Below are positions 1 to 6,131 of a stretch of DNA of 11,203 bases, piece by piece. Made by a program: the position numbers and the translations under genes. Each line of letters starts with the position of its first letter. Within the stretch, counting starts at the first letter, position 1. The notes below the pieces were generated by a model. The model ran no database searches. It saw only the letters and a list, made by a program, of their open reading frames with translations, and was not told the origin of the DNA. This DNA is from Acidobacteriaceae bacterium (GTDB taxonomy: Bacteria; Acidobacteriota; Terriglobia; Terriglobales; Acidobacteriaceae): assembly GCA_003135495.1 (NCBI GenBank), contig PLBX01000148.1, forward strand, positions 1,973 to 13,175, given 5' to 3'.

Positions 1-713
1 GGATTGCAGCGCTCGCCGGAAATTGCGTTTACTGCTTCGACGTATTCCGAACCCATATCGTAGAGAACTTTGCTCACGAGACCCACGGCCTGATTTTCGC
101 TCATGCCCGGCTTCATGGCGCGATAGAGTTCATCGTAAGCGGCGTCGACCATCATGGCGGAGTGGTTGAGCAAACTTATTTCATCGCGCGTTTTGATCAG
201 GCGCGCTTCGGACATCAACGCTTGCCCGTCGACGACTTTGATTCCTTCTTTTTGCAGCGCGAATAAGACGGGCAACTCGATGATGTCGACGCCAACTGGC
301 TCTTTGTGCAGACCGCGCATTTCGAGCTCGATGCGAATTTTCTTGGCCACATCTTCAGCGCGTCCCATCTCCGGCGTCATGGCTCCGCGCAGGACGGAGA
401 TTCCGGCACGGGAGCGCTCGCCTAGCCATGGGCAATGAAGCTGATGATGCTTTGCGGCCGATCCGAAATCCCAAAGGATCGGCTCATCGTTTTGCGGAAG
501 AAGTGTGAAACGATTCGCCTTATCCTGCGCCCATGTGCCGATGTGGGTCGCGGTGATGTAACGGACATTGTTCATGTCGAAACAAAGGAGCGCGCCCATC
601 TCTGACTTTTTCAGCAGATCCTTCGCGCGGGCGAGGCGTTCGCGGCGCAGGCGCTCGAAGTCAATACGCTGTTCCCAATCCACTGCCATCGATCCGTATG
701 TGGGTAATGCCAT
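1..713 (-). CDS. M24 metallopeptidase-fold protein (Xaa-Pro peptidase/creatinase/DddP-like), 3' end missing
   Basis: This gene starts at 713 and runs off the left edge after 237 complete codons, so it has no stop here. An AAAGGAG Shine-Dalgarno site 6 nt upstream supports the ATG at 713 over the in-frame ATG at 689. Residues about 20-160 look like a creatinase N-terminal domain (ALLCFDMNNVRYITAT, then ILWDFGSA). From about 170 the start of the M24 pita-bread domain is visible (EARLIKTRDEISLLNHSA, then MKPGMSENQAV). The family includes Xaa-Pro dipeptidases and aminopeptidases, creatinase, ectoine hydrolase and the DMSP lyase DddP. As I remember DddP, the N-terminal pattern is similar, but this is from memory. 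The metal ligands and catalytic His lie beyond the edge, so peptidase, hydrolase and lyase cannot be separated. It is the last visible gene of the minus-strand cluster, following E1-beta after 112 bp that hold an inverted repeat. The fold is fairly sure; the substrate is unknown. Confidence 0.8.
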   Translation of the reverse strand, partial: MALPTYGSMAVDWEQRIDFERLRRERLARAKDLLKKSEMGALLCFDMNNVRYITATHIGTWAQDKANRFTLLPQNDEPILWDFGSAAKHHQLHCPWLGERSRAGISVLRGAMTPEMGRAEDVAKKIRIELEMRGLHKEPVGVDIIELPVLFALQKEGIKVVDGQALMSEARLIKTRDEISLLNHSAMMVDAAYDELYRAMKPGMSENQAVGLVSKVLYDMGSEYVEAVNAISGERCN

Positions 714-731
714 AAAAATCTCCTTTGTTGG

Positions 732-822
732 GAGGTCAGAAGTTAGAGGTCAGATTGCAGAGGTAAAAAACTACGTCGAACTGATACTCACTCCTGCAAT
801 TTGACCTTTAACCTCTGACCTC
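732..822. repeat. Imperfect inverted repeat of GAGGTCAGA-type units between E1-beta and M24 genes
   Basis: The left arm (732-763) and right arm (791-822) are near-exact reverse complements, with about four mismatches over the first 29 bases, and enclose a 27-nt loop. Each arm is internally periodic. On the left, GAGGTCAGA at 732 and again at 746 are separated by 5-nt linkers, with GAGGTA at 760, giving a 14-nt period. The right arm read on the minus strand has the same layout with small changes. In the minus-strand transcript this would fold into a long hairpin just after the E1-beta stop and just before the M24 Shine-Dalgarno site. No T-tract follows, so it looks like a REP/MITE-type intergenic element or an mRNA processing or stability hairpin, not a terminator. 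It fills nearly all of the 112-bp gap. Confidence 0.8.
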
Positions 823-825
823 ACT

Positions 826-1833
826 CTAGCGGCCGCAGAGTTTGCGGGCGGCCTCGAACACGGTTTGCTCGGTCGGCACGGTTAAATCTTCCAATGGCGG
901 CGAAAATGGAATCGGAACATGCATCGCGCCCATGCGTTTGACCGGCGCGTCCAAATCGTAAAATGCTCCAGTGGCAATCACCGACGCAAGTTCAGCGGTC
1001 ACGCCGTAACGTTCATAACCTTCGTCGAGAATGATGGCCCGCGACGTTTTCTTGACCGAGTCAATTAAAGCTTTCTCGTCGAGTGGCCACATTGTGCGCG
1101 GGTCAACCACTTCGGCGCTGATCCCGATTTCTTCCAGCATCGCCGCCGCGCCTAACGCAACTTGCACCATGCTGCTGGTGGCGATCAGACTGATGTCCTC
1201 ACCTACTCGTTTTATATCGGCGACCCCTAGAGGAATGGTGTAATCCCCTTCGGGCACCGAGCCTTTCATCTTGTACATCATTTTGTCTTCGAAGAAGACA
1301 ACAGGATTTTCGTCGCGTATCGCGGCTTTCAGCAGCCCCTTCGCGTCGTAGGGAGTCGATGGCAATACAACTTTCAATCCGGGAACATGGCAGTACCACG
1401 CGTGCAGTGATTGCGAATGCTGCGCGGCTGAGCGGCGCGTCGCGCCCATAGTGGTGCGCATAACCATCGGAACTTTCCACTTTCCCCCTGACATGTAATG
1501 AACTTTCGCAGCCTGGTTGACCATCTGATCCATGGTAAGGGTAATGAAGTCACCGAACATGATGTCGACCACCGGTCGCATGCCGGTCATGGCCGCACCG
1601 ACCGCCAGACCTGTGAAGCCGGCTTCCGAGATCGGAGTGTCGAGAACACGGTCTTTACCGAATTCTTCTAACAAGCCGGAGAGAACTTTGAAGGGCGTGC
1701 CCGCCTCTGCGACATCTTCGCCCATAATGCAGACGGTGGAATCACGTCGCATTTCTTCGGCGAGAGCTTCCTTAATCGCTTGCGCGAAGGTCAATTCACG
1801 GACTTTTTGCCCGCCCATAACCGTCTCAGGCAT
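826..1833 (-). CDS. Thiamine-diphosphate 2-oxoacid/acetoin dehydrogenase E1 component, beta subunit
   Basis: This 335-residue protein pairs with the alpha subunit encoded just upstream. E1 decarboxylates a 2-oxoacid (pyruvate or branched-chain type) or cleaves acetoin, then passes the acyl group to the lipoyl domain of an E2. An in-frame start at 1890 would add 19 basic residues read from inside E1-alpha. I chose ATG 1833 because it starts a normal E1-beta N-terminus (VRELTFAQAIKEAL) and has AGAGGA about 5 nt upstream. This ATG overlaps the alpha stop by 8 nt, which suggests translational coupling. Visible landmarks are GEDV (38-41), TPISEAGFTGLAVGAA with the conserved Glu at about 70, QHSQSLHAWYCHVPGLKVV (138-156) and the C-terminal HVPIPFSPPLE (305-315). 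Length is normal for PdhB/AcoB/BkdB proteins. The specific substrate cannot be told from these motifs. Confidence 0.93.
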   Translation of the reverse strand: MPETVMGGQKVRELTFAQAIKEALAEEMRRDSTVCIMGEDVAEAGTPFKVLSGLLEEFGKDRVLDTPISEAGFTGLAVGAAMTGMRPVVDIMFGDFITLTMDQMVNQAAKVHYMSGGKWKVPMVMRTTMGATRRSAAQHSQSLHAWYCHVPGLKVVLPSTPYDAKGLLKAAIRDENPVVFFEDKMMYKMKGSVPEGDYTIPLGVADIKRVGEDISLIATSSMVQVALGAAAMLEEIGISAEVVDPRTMWPLDEKALIDSVKKTSRAIILDEGYERYGVTAELASVIATGAFYDLDAPVKRMGAMHVPIPFSPPLEDLTVPTEQTVFEAARKLCGR

Positions 1834-2815
1834 ACACGTCCTCTTCCACTTCGCTGGCATTTGGATAGGGCGCCGCCACCGCGAATTCAACTGCTTTCTT
1901 CATCTCCGATTCGAGTTCCTGTTGCACGCGCCCTAGTGCTGGCGCATCAGCGTGTTTCTGTTCGATTAACCACTTTCCCATGTTGAGGATTGGATCCCGT
2001 TCTGTCTTCCACATATGCTCTTCTTGTTTGGAGCGATAGTATTCGCGGTTGATGTCGCCGACGTGATGCCCGTGATAGCGATAGGTGTTGCAGAGTAAAA
2101 ATGAAGGGCCGCCGCCGCTTCGGGCTCGATCCACAAGGCGCTGCGCAGTCTGGTGGACGGCGCGAACATCCTGCCCGTCGACACTCACCGCTTCCAGACC
2201 AAAGGCCTGCGCTCGCATCAATACATCTCCGGCAGTGCATTCCGAGTAGTGCGTGTATTCTGTGTAGAGATTGTTTTCGCACACGTAAATCACGGGAAGC
2301 TTGAACAGTTGGGCAAGGTTCATCTCTTCGTAAAGAACTCCTTGGCCGAGCGCGCCTTCTCCAAAAAAACATACGGCCACGCGCCCGTTGCCCAAACGGT
2401 TTGCCGAAAACGCCGCTCCGGTTGCGATACCGGCGCTCCCGCAGACGATCGCATTGGCTCCCAGGTTGCCGGTGGCCGGGTCTGCAATGTGCATGGAGCC
2501 GCCTTTGCCCTTGCAGTACCCGGCCTTTTTGCCCAGCAGCTCGGCGAACATTTGATCCGGGGAGGCGCCCTTCGCCAAACAATGTCCATGACCGCGATGC
2601 GTGCTAGTGATGTAGTCAGTGCGCTCCAGCGCTTCGCACACACCGACGGCGATGGCTTCTTCGCCAATATACAGATGGGCCAACCCCGGCATTAATGCGC
2701 GGGTATAAAGTTCGTTGACCTGCCCTTCAAACTCGCGGATGGCGACCATCTGCCGGTACATGCGCAGCCAGAGAGCGACTTCCTGTGAAGTTGTGGGCTG
2801 AGTTGCGGTAGTCAT
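1826..2815 (-). CDS. Thiamine-diphosphate 2-oxoacid/acetoin dehydrogenase E1 component, alpha subunit
   Basis: This is a 329-residue PdhA/AcoA-type alpha subunit. It binds thiamine diphosphate at the interface with the beta subunit. The N-terminal helix YRQMVAIREFEGQV (20-33) is followed by HLYIGEEAIAVGV (47-59), HRGHGH (73-78) and GKKAGYCKGKGGSMHI. The TPP motif begins with GEG at 152-154 and ends with ENN at 180-182. GEG in place of GDG is a known variant in branched-chain-type E1. The later loop TYRYHGHHVGD (244-254) corresponds to the region phosphorylated in animal enzymes and ordered by cofactor. The start at 2815 gives a natural N-terminus but has only a weak ribosome site, so expression may rely on transcription from the upstream reductase gene 49 bp away. 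An acetoin-dehydrogenase-like role is possible. No E2 or E3 gene is visible in the window. Confidence 0.93.
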   Translation of the reverse strand: MTTATQPTTSQEVALWLRMYRQMVAIREFEGQVNELYTRALMPGLAHLYIGEEAIAVGVCEALERTDYITSTHRGHGHCLAKGASPDQMFAELLGKKAGYCKGKGGSMHIADPATGNLGANAIVCGSAGIATGAAFSANRLGNGRVAVCFFGEGALGQGVLYEEMNLAQLFKLPVIYVCENNLYTEYTHYSECTAGDVLMRAQAFGLEAVSVDGQDVRAVHQTAQRLVDRARSGGGPSFLLCNTYRYHGHHVGDINREYYRSKQEEHMWKTERDPILNMGKWLIEQKHADAPALGRVQQELESEMKKAVEFAVAAPYPNASEVEEDVYA

Positions 2816-2833
2816 TGATTAACTCGCATCGAA

Positions 2834-2860
2834 CAATCTGACCTCTGAATTCTGACCTCT
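2834..2860 (-). repeat. Third copy of the GAGGTCAGA repeat, upstream of E1-alpha
   Basis: Read on the minus strand, two GAGGTCAGA units are separated by ATTCA and followed by TTG. It matches the arm at 732-757 at 24 of 26 positions, the two differences falling in the 5-nt linker. It occupies most of the 49-bp gap between the reductase stop (2865) and the E1-alpha start (2815). With the copies at 732-822 it brackets the E1 alpha/beta gene pair. There is no paired inverted arm here, so it is not a hairpin by itself. Confidence 0.75.
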
Positions 2861-2864
2861 ACCT

Positions 2865-3746
2865 TTACTTCTGGATTCCAGACATGCGGGCGAGCACGTC
2901 GAAGACGACTGCGAAATCCTGCTTCTCCCAGCCCATGCCCCGCGCTGCAGTCAGAAATTCATTACTGACGGCCGTTGTGGGCAGCGGAACATTCAGTTTG
3001 CGGCCCAACTCCATCGCCAGCAGCATATCCTTCTGCATCATGTTGCAATCGAACCAGGCTTCTTCAGGCTGCTGCAGAACAAACGGCCCGCGATACACAA
3101 TCATCGGGGATGCAATCGCGCTGTGAACCATAACGTCCACGGCCACATCGCGAGCGATTCCGCTCTTTTCGGCGAGCAGCACGCCTTCACAGAAGCCCAT
3201 CATCTGCACCGCCAGTTGCAGGTTCAAAGCGATCTTCATCGACAGGGCGACGCCGTTGTCCCCGACGTGTGTGACTTTCGGGCCAACATCGTCGAGTAGT
3301 GGCTTCAGCCGATTAAAAGTTTCTTTGCGCCCACCGACCATCACCGACAATTTTCCTTGCTGCAGCGTTATGACGCTTCCCGATACCGGGGCGTCGATCA
3401 TGTCCGCGCCCTTCTCGCGAACTTTCGCCGCCAAAGCGCGGCTGACCTCAGGACTCACCGTGCTCATGTCGATGTGAAACTTGCCGGCGCTGAGACCTGC
3501 GAGTAATCCGTCGGGTCCATCGGTTACAGCGGCGAGCGCGGCGGCATTCGTCACCATCGTGAATGTCACATCAGAGGCGGCGGCAACAGCTTTCGGCGAC
3601 TCGGCAAATTTCATGCCTTTGTCGATCAACCACTGCGCTTTGGATCGCGTCCGGTTGTAGCCGGTTACACTATGGCCTTTTTCGAGAAAACGGGCCACCA
3701 TGTTGCCGCCCATCACACCGAGACCGATAAAGCCGAGTTTGGCCAT
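2865..3746 (-). CDS. NAD(P)-dependent beta-hydroxyacid dehydrogenase (3-hydroxyisobutyrate dehydrogenase family)
   Basis: This 293-residue cytosolic oxidoreductase interconverts a beta- or gamma-hydroxyacid and its semialdehyde. The N-terminal Rossmann motif is GFIGLGVMGGNM (5-16), followed by GYNRTRSK with a basic Arg pair suggestive of NADP preference. The substrate-binding signature is DAPVSGS (118-124), where most relatives have DAPVSGG. The catalytic lysine is K171 in SMKIALN, with N175 one turn later, and KD at 239-240 opens the second C-terminal signature (QKDMLLAMELG). Length and layout are complete. AAGGGAA lies about 8 nt before the ATG. The gene begins 16 bp after the regulator stop, so the two are very likely co-transcribed. 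The family includes 3-hydroxyisobutyrate dehydrogenase, tartronate semialdehyde reductase and succinic semialdehyde/glyoxylate reductases. Pairing with a semialdehyde dehydrogenase in the same cluster favours semialdehyde metabolism, but the substrate is not identified. Confidence 0.92.
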   Translation of the reverse strand: MAKLGFIGLGVMGGNMVARFLEKGHSVTGYNRTRSKAQWLIDKGMKFAESPKAVAAASDVTFTMVTNAAALAAVTDGPDGLLAGLSAGKFHIDMSTVSPEVSRALAAKVREKGADMIDAPVSGSVITLQQGKLSVMVGGRKETFNRLKPLLDDVGPKVTHVGDNGVALSMKIALNLQLAVQMMGFCEGVLLAEKSGIARDVAVDVMVHSAIASPMIVYRGPFVLQQPEEAWFDCNMMQKDMLLAMELGRKLNVPLPTTAVSNEFLTAARGMGWEKQDFAVVFDVLARMSGIQK

Positions 3747-3762
3747 CGATAATTCCCTTCCG

Positions 3763-4536
3763 TTATAAGTTGGGTTTGGCGTCCGAATTAAGCATCAAGC
3801 CGCTTCCGGTTGGAGTCGATGAATCCTCCAGCACCTGCAGCAGATGAGCGCGCATTGCGGCGCGCGCCGCTTCTGGATCGCGCTGCTGAACCGCTGCCAG
3901 AATTCGTTTGTGATGGAATTGCCCGCGCTCCGGTCCACGTTCAACGTTAAAAATGCGGCTACGCTGCTCGCGCAATAGGCCCACAATGGAATCGAGCAAG
4001 GAAAGTATCAGCGGATTTCCGGCCGCTTCCGCCAGCGCCAAGTGGAAATCAAGATCCGCCTCGACGTAAGCATCGGGATCTCGAAGGCTCCGATCCATCG
4101 TCGCCACTGCTTCGCTCATCGTAACCAGCAACTGATCTTCAATCTTCTGGGCGGCCAACGCCGCAATGTCGGGTTCCAGAACCAACCGCAGTTCGGCAAG
4201 ATGCGCTGAGCCTTCCTGCTTGTTGATGCGAATCATTAAATCGAGCGACTGGCGGATAGCCTGCGATGTCCCATTGGTCACAAAGGTACCGCGGCCGGAA
4301 TAGGCTTCAACCAAGCCCTTTTCCCGCAAGGTCTTTACCGCCTCGCGCACCGCAGTTCGACTCACTCCAAAACGCTGCGCAAGGTCGCGCTCCGCCGGCA
4401 GTTGATCTCCGGGCTTGAGCTGACCTTTCAGGATGGAATCCTCTACCTGCTGCACGATTTGTTCAAAGAGGCGAGAGGTCTTGACCGTGCGATACATGGG
4501 TTTCAGAGCAAGGGAATCGATTACTTCGTTCGACAT
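3763..4536 (-). CDS. GntR-family transcriptional regulator, FadR/PdhR (FCD) type
   Basis: With the start at 4536 this is a 257-residue repressor or activator. A winged helix-turn-helix spans about residues 21-88, including GDQLPAERDLAQRFGVSRT and the recognition segment SRTAVREAVKTLREKGLV. An FCD effector-binding domain follows from about 110 to 235. Candidate metal ligands of that domain are present: D161 and H165 in DLDFHLAL, H208/H209 in FHHKRIL, and H231 in MRAHLLQ. Such proteins usually sense a small carboxylate. The longest frame opens at 4584, but that ATG lies inside a palindromic operator and before the start site implied by the TATAGT box, so it is unlikely. ATG 4566 is a second candidate; 4536 has AGG 4 nt upstream. 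The operators at 4575-4589 and 6076-6098 point to autoregulation and control of the cluster. Confidence 0.92.
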   Translation of the reverse strand: MSNEVIDSLALKPMYRTVKTSRLFEQIVQQVEDSILKGQLKPGDQLPAERDLAQRFGVSRTAVREAVKTLREKGLVEAYSGRGTFVTNGTSQAIRQSLDLMIRINKQEGSAHLAELRLVLEPDIAALAAQKIEDQLLVTMSEAVATMDRSLRDPDAYVEADLDFHLALAEAAGNPLILSLLDSIVGLLREQRSRIFNVERGPERGQFHHKRILAAVQQRDPEAARAAMRAHLLQVLEDSSTPTGSGLMLNSDAKPNL

Positions 4537-4574
4537 TAAGCCTGCAATCCCGACGCTATTTCTCATGACGGTCC

Positions 4575-4589
4575 AGTGGTCCAACCACT
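4575..4589 (-). promoter_or_regulatory. Predicted GntR operator ahead of the regulator gene
   Basis: A perfect dyad, AGTGGT-TGG-ACCACT on the minus strand, is centred at 4582. Its core TGGT-N3-ACCA is the operator form established for FadR, PdhR and LldR-type GntR proteins. It overlaps the candidate -10 box and the expected transcription start, which suits negative autoregulation. Binding by this particular protein is inferred from location and family. Confidence 0.75.
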
Positions 4590-4592
4590 ATA
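4587..4592 (-). promoter_or_regulatory. Candidate -10 box of the GntR gene
   Basis: TATAGT on the minus strand differs from the sigma-70 consensus at one base. No good -35 box lies 16-18 nt upstream, only a TTCGAC-like stretch at a 19-nt spacing. The implied start site near 4580 leaves a leader of about 44 nt to the ATG at 4536. This promoter would let the regulator and its downstream genes be transcribed separately from the aldehyde dehydrogenase gene. Confidence 0.5.
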
Positions 4593-4640
4593 CCGCAATA
4601 GGATAAGTTTCGTCGAATACTTCTGCGATGATCGGCCCGA

Positions 4641-6005
4641 TTACTGAATCCATACCGTCTTGATGTTCATAAATTCGCGGATGCCGTGCTCAGAAAGCTC
4701 GCGCCCATGGCCCGAGTACTTTACCCCGCCGAAGGGCAAACGAGGATCGGAGGCGACCATTTTGTTTAAGAACACCATGCCGGCATCGAGTTCATTGATG
4801 AAGCGCTCAGTCTCCGCCGGATCGTTCGTCCAGGCGCTGGCACCCAGCCCGAAGCGGCTATCATTCGCAATGTGGATGGCCTGGTCAATGTCCTTTACCC
4901 GAAAAATGGACGCGACCGGACCAAAAAATTCTTCTTTATAAGCGGGCGAAGTCTTCGGTATGTCGGTCAAAACGGTCGGAGCATAGAAGTTCCCAGGACG
5001 CTTCAAAGGATGGCCCCCGGTCAAAACGCGCGCGCCTGCGGCAACGGTCTTTTTCACATCGGCGTCCAGCGAGGTGACGGCGTCCGCGTTGGCTAATGGA
5101 CCGAGCTGCGTGCTGTCATCCATGGGATCGCCCACGCGCAGATCTTTCATCTGTTTCACGAACCTTCGCTCGAATTCGTCGGCAATTTTCTCCGACACGA
5201 TGAAGCGCTTAGCCGCAATGCACGACTGGCCATTGTTTTGAACGCGCGCATCCACGGCCGTGGACACAGCAGCATCGAGATCCGCGCTCGGCATGACAAT
5301 AAACGGGTCACTGCCTCCGAGTTCAAGCACAACTTTTTTAATGCGCTTGGCGGCGGAGATTCCCACTTGAATTCCAGCGCCTTCGCTTCCGGTTAAGGTC
5401 GCTGCTACTACTCGAGGGTCGTTTAAAATGCCGTCCACTGGGCCGGAACCGATTAGCAGCGTCTGAAAAACACCTTCGGCAAAACCAGCGCGGCGCACGA
5501 TGTCCTCAATTTTCAATGCACATTGGGGGACGTTGGAAGCATGTTTCAGCAATCCCACATTTCCCGCCATCAACGCCGGCGCAACAAAGCGAAATACCTG
5601 CCAGAAGGGAAAATTCCAAGGCATGATGGCCAGGATCGGTCCGATCGGCAGATAGCGAATAAAGCTGCGCTTTGCCCCAGTCTCAATCACCTCATCGGCG
5701 AGAAACTTCTCAGCGTTCTCCGCATAGAACCGGCAACCGGTCGCGCATTTCAGAGCTTCCGCGATGGCAGCCTTGAGAGGCTTGCCCATCTCCAACGTCA
5801 TCAAGCGGGCGCATTCGTCCTTTTCCGCTTCCAGAATCTCCGCCACCTGCATCATTTTTTTCGCCCGGTCGGCGAACGAAGTCTTGCGATGCTTGCGGAA
5901 CGCCGAAGCTGCAAGCCGCAACTTCTCCTCGATTTGCGCGTCGGTGAGCGGCTCGAAGCTTTTGACCAGTTCGCCGGTTGAGGGATTAATCGTTGCGATT
6001 GCCAT
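4641..6005 (-). CDS. NAD(P)-dependent semialdehyde dehydrogenase, succinate-semialdehyde dehydrogenase (Sad/YneI) type
   Basis: This 454-residue aldehyde dehydrogenase oxidises an aldehyde to its acid in the cytosol. The catalytic set is complete. PWNFPFW holds oxyanion Asn131, K154 in LLKHASN binds the cofactor, LTGSEGAG (204-211) is the Rossmann segment, VLELGGSDPFIV holds Glu228, NNGQSCIAAKRF holds nucleophile Cys262, and EEFFGPV (358-364) is the nicotinamide-side motif. The Sad/YneI character shows in PWNFPFWQVFR, KHASNVPQCA and the C-terminal FGGVKYSGHGRELSEHGIREF, which I recall as close to E. coli YneI. A succinate-semialdehyde-like substrate is likely but not proven. An AGGAG lies 12 nt before the ATG, somewhat far. 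It is the first gene of the minus-strand cluster, divergent from the receptor, with a predicted GntR operator about 70 bp upstream. A reductase of hydroxyacid/semialdehyde type lies two genes downstream. Confidence 0.93.
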   Translation of the reverse strand: MAIATINPSTGELVKSFEPLTDAQIEEKLRLAASAFRKHRKTSFADRAKKMMQVAEILEAEKDECARLMTLEMGKPLKAAIAEALKCATGCRFYAENAEKFLADEVIETGAKRSFIRYLPIGPILAIMPWNFPFWQVFRFVAPALMAGNVGLLKHASNVPQCALKIEDIVRRAGFAEGVFQTLLIGSGPVDGILNDPRVVAATLTGSEGAGIQVGISAAKRIKKVVLELGGSDPFIVMPSADLDAAVSTAVDARVQNNGQSCIAAKRFIVSEKIADEFERRFVKQMKDLRVGDPMDDSTQLGPLANADAVTSLDADVKKTVAAGARVLTGGHPLKRPGNFYAPTVLTDIPKTSPAYKEEFFGPVASIFRVKDIDQAIHIANDSRFGLGASAWTNDPAETERFINELDAGMVFLNKMVASDPRLPFGGVKYSGHGRELSEHGIREFMNIKTVWIQ

Positions 6006-6075
6006 GATGCTAGGTTTTCTCCTGGAGCGAATGCTAATTGTCCGGCCTCAACCCGCGACCTCGGGTGGAAAAGCT

Positions 6076-6098
6076 GTATTATGGTCGAACCACAATAC
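6076..6098. promoter_or_regulatory. Predicted GntR operator in the divergent promoter region
   Basis: The core TGGT-CGA-ACCA (6082-6092) is flanked symmetrically by GTATT and AATAC, giving an almost perfect 23-bp dyad centred at 6087; only one symmetric pair fails to match. It shares the TGGT-N3-ACCA core with the site ahead of the GntR gene. It overlaps a possible -10 box of the aldehyde dehydrogenase and ends 3 bp before the receptor -35 box, so one bound dimer could affect both directions. Confidence 0.78.
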
Positions 6099-6101
6099 TA
6101 C

Positions 6102-6131
6102 TTGACGGGTAGGCCGCGTCAAGGCTATACC
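6102..6131 (+). promoter_or_regulatory. Candidate sigma-70 promoter of the TonB-dependent receptor gene
   Basis: TTGACG (6102-6107) and TATACC (6126-6131) are separated by 18 bp. They match the -35 and -10 consensus at five and four of six positions. The -35 box is also one half of a short inverted repeat, with CGTCAA at 6117-6122. The predicted start lies near 6138, about 100 nt before the receptor ATG. Confidence 0.5.

Noticed and set aside
154..804. Plus-strand open frames at 154-438 and 568-804
   Set aside because: The minus strand here encodes a recognisable creatinase/M24 protein from 713 to the left edge. The second frame also runs through the intergenic inverted repeat.
732..822. Inverted repeat as an intrinsic terminator of the E1 operon
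   Set aside because: No T-tract follows on the minus strand. The sequence after the stem is the M24 ribosome site.
1532..2695. Open frames on the plus strand opposite the E1 genes (for example 1532-1936 and 2153-2695)
   Set aside because: They lie wholly antisense to E1 subunits with intact motifs, show no family features, and have low-complexity, Arg/Ser/Pro-rich translations typical of shadow frames.
4630..4643. Short palindrome (ATCGG/CCGAT) near the end of the aldehyde dehydrogenase gene as a terminator
   Set aside because: The stem is only 5 bp with almost no loop and no T-tract on the minus strand.
5523..6105. Plus-strand open frames opposite the aldehyde dehydrogenase N-terminus
   Set aside because: They are antisense to a complete aldehyde dehydrogenase and have no supporting motifs.
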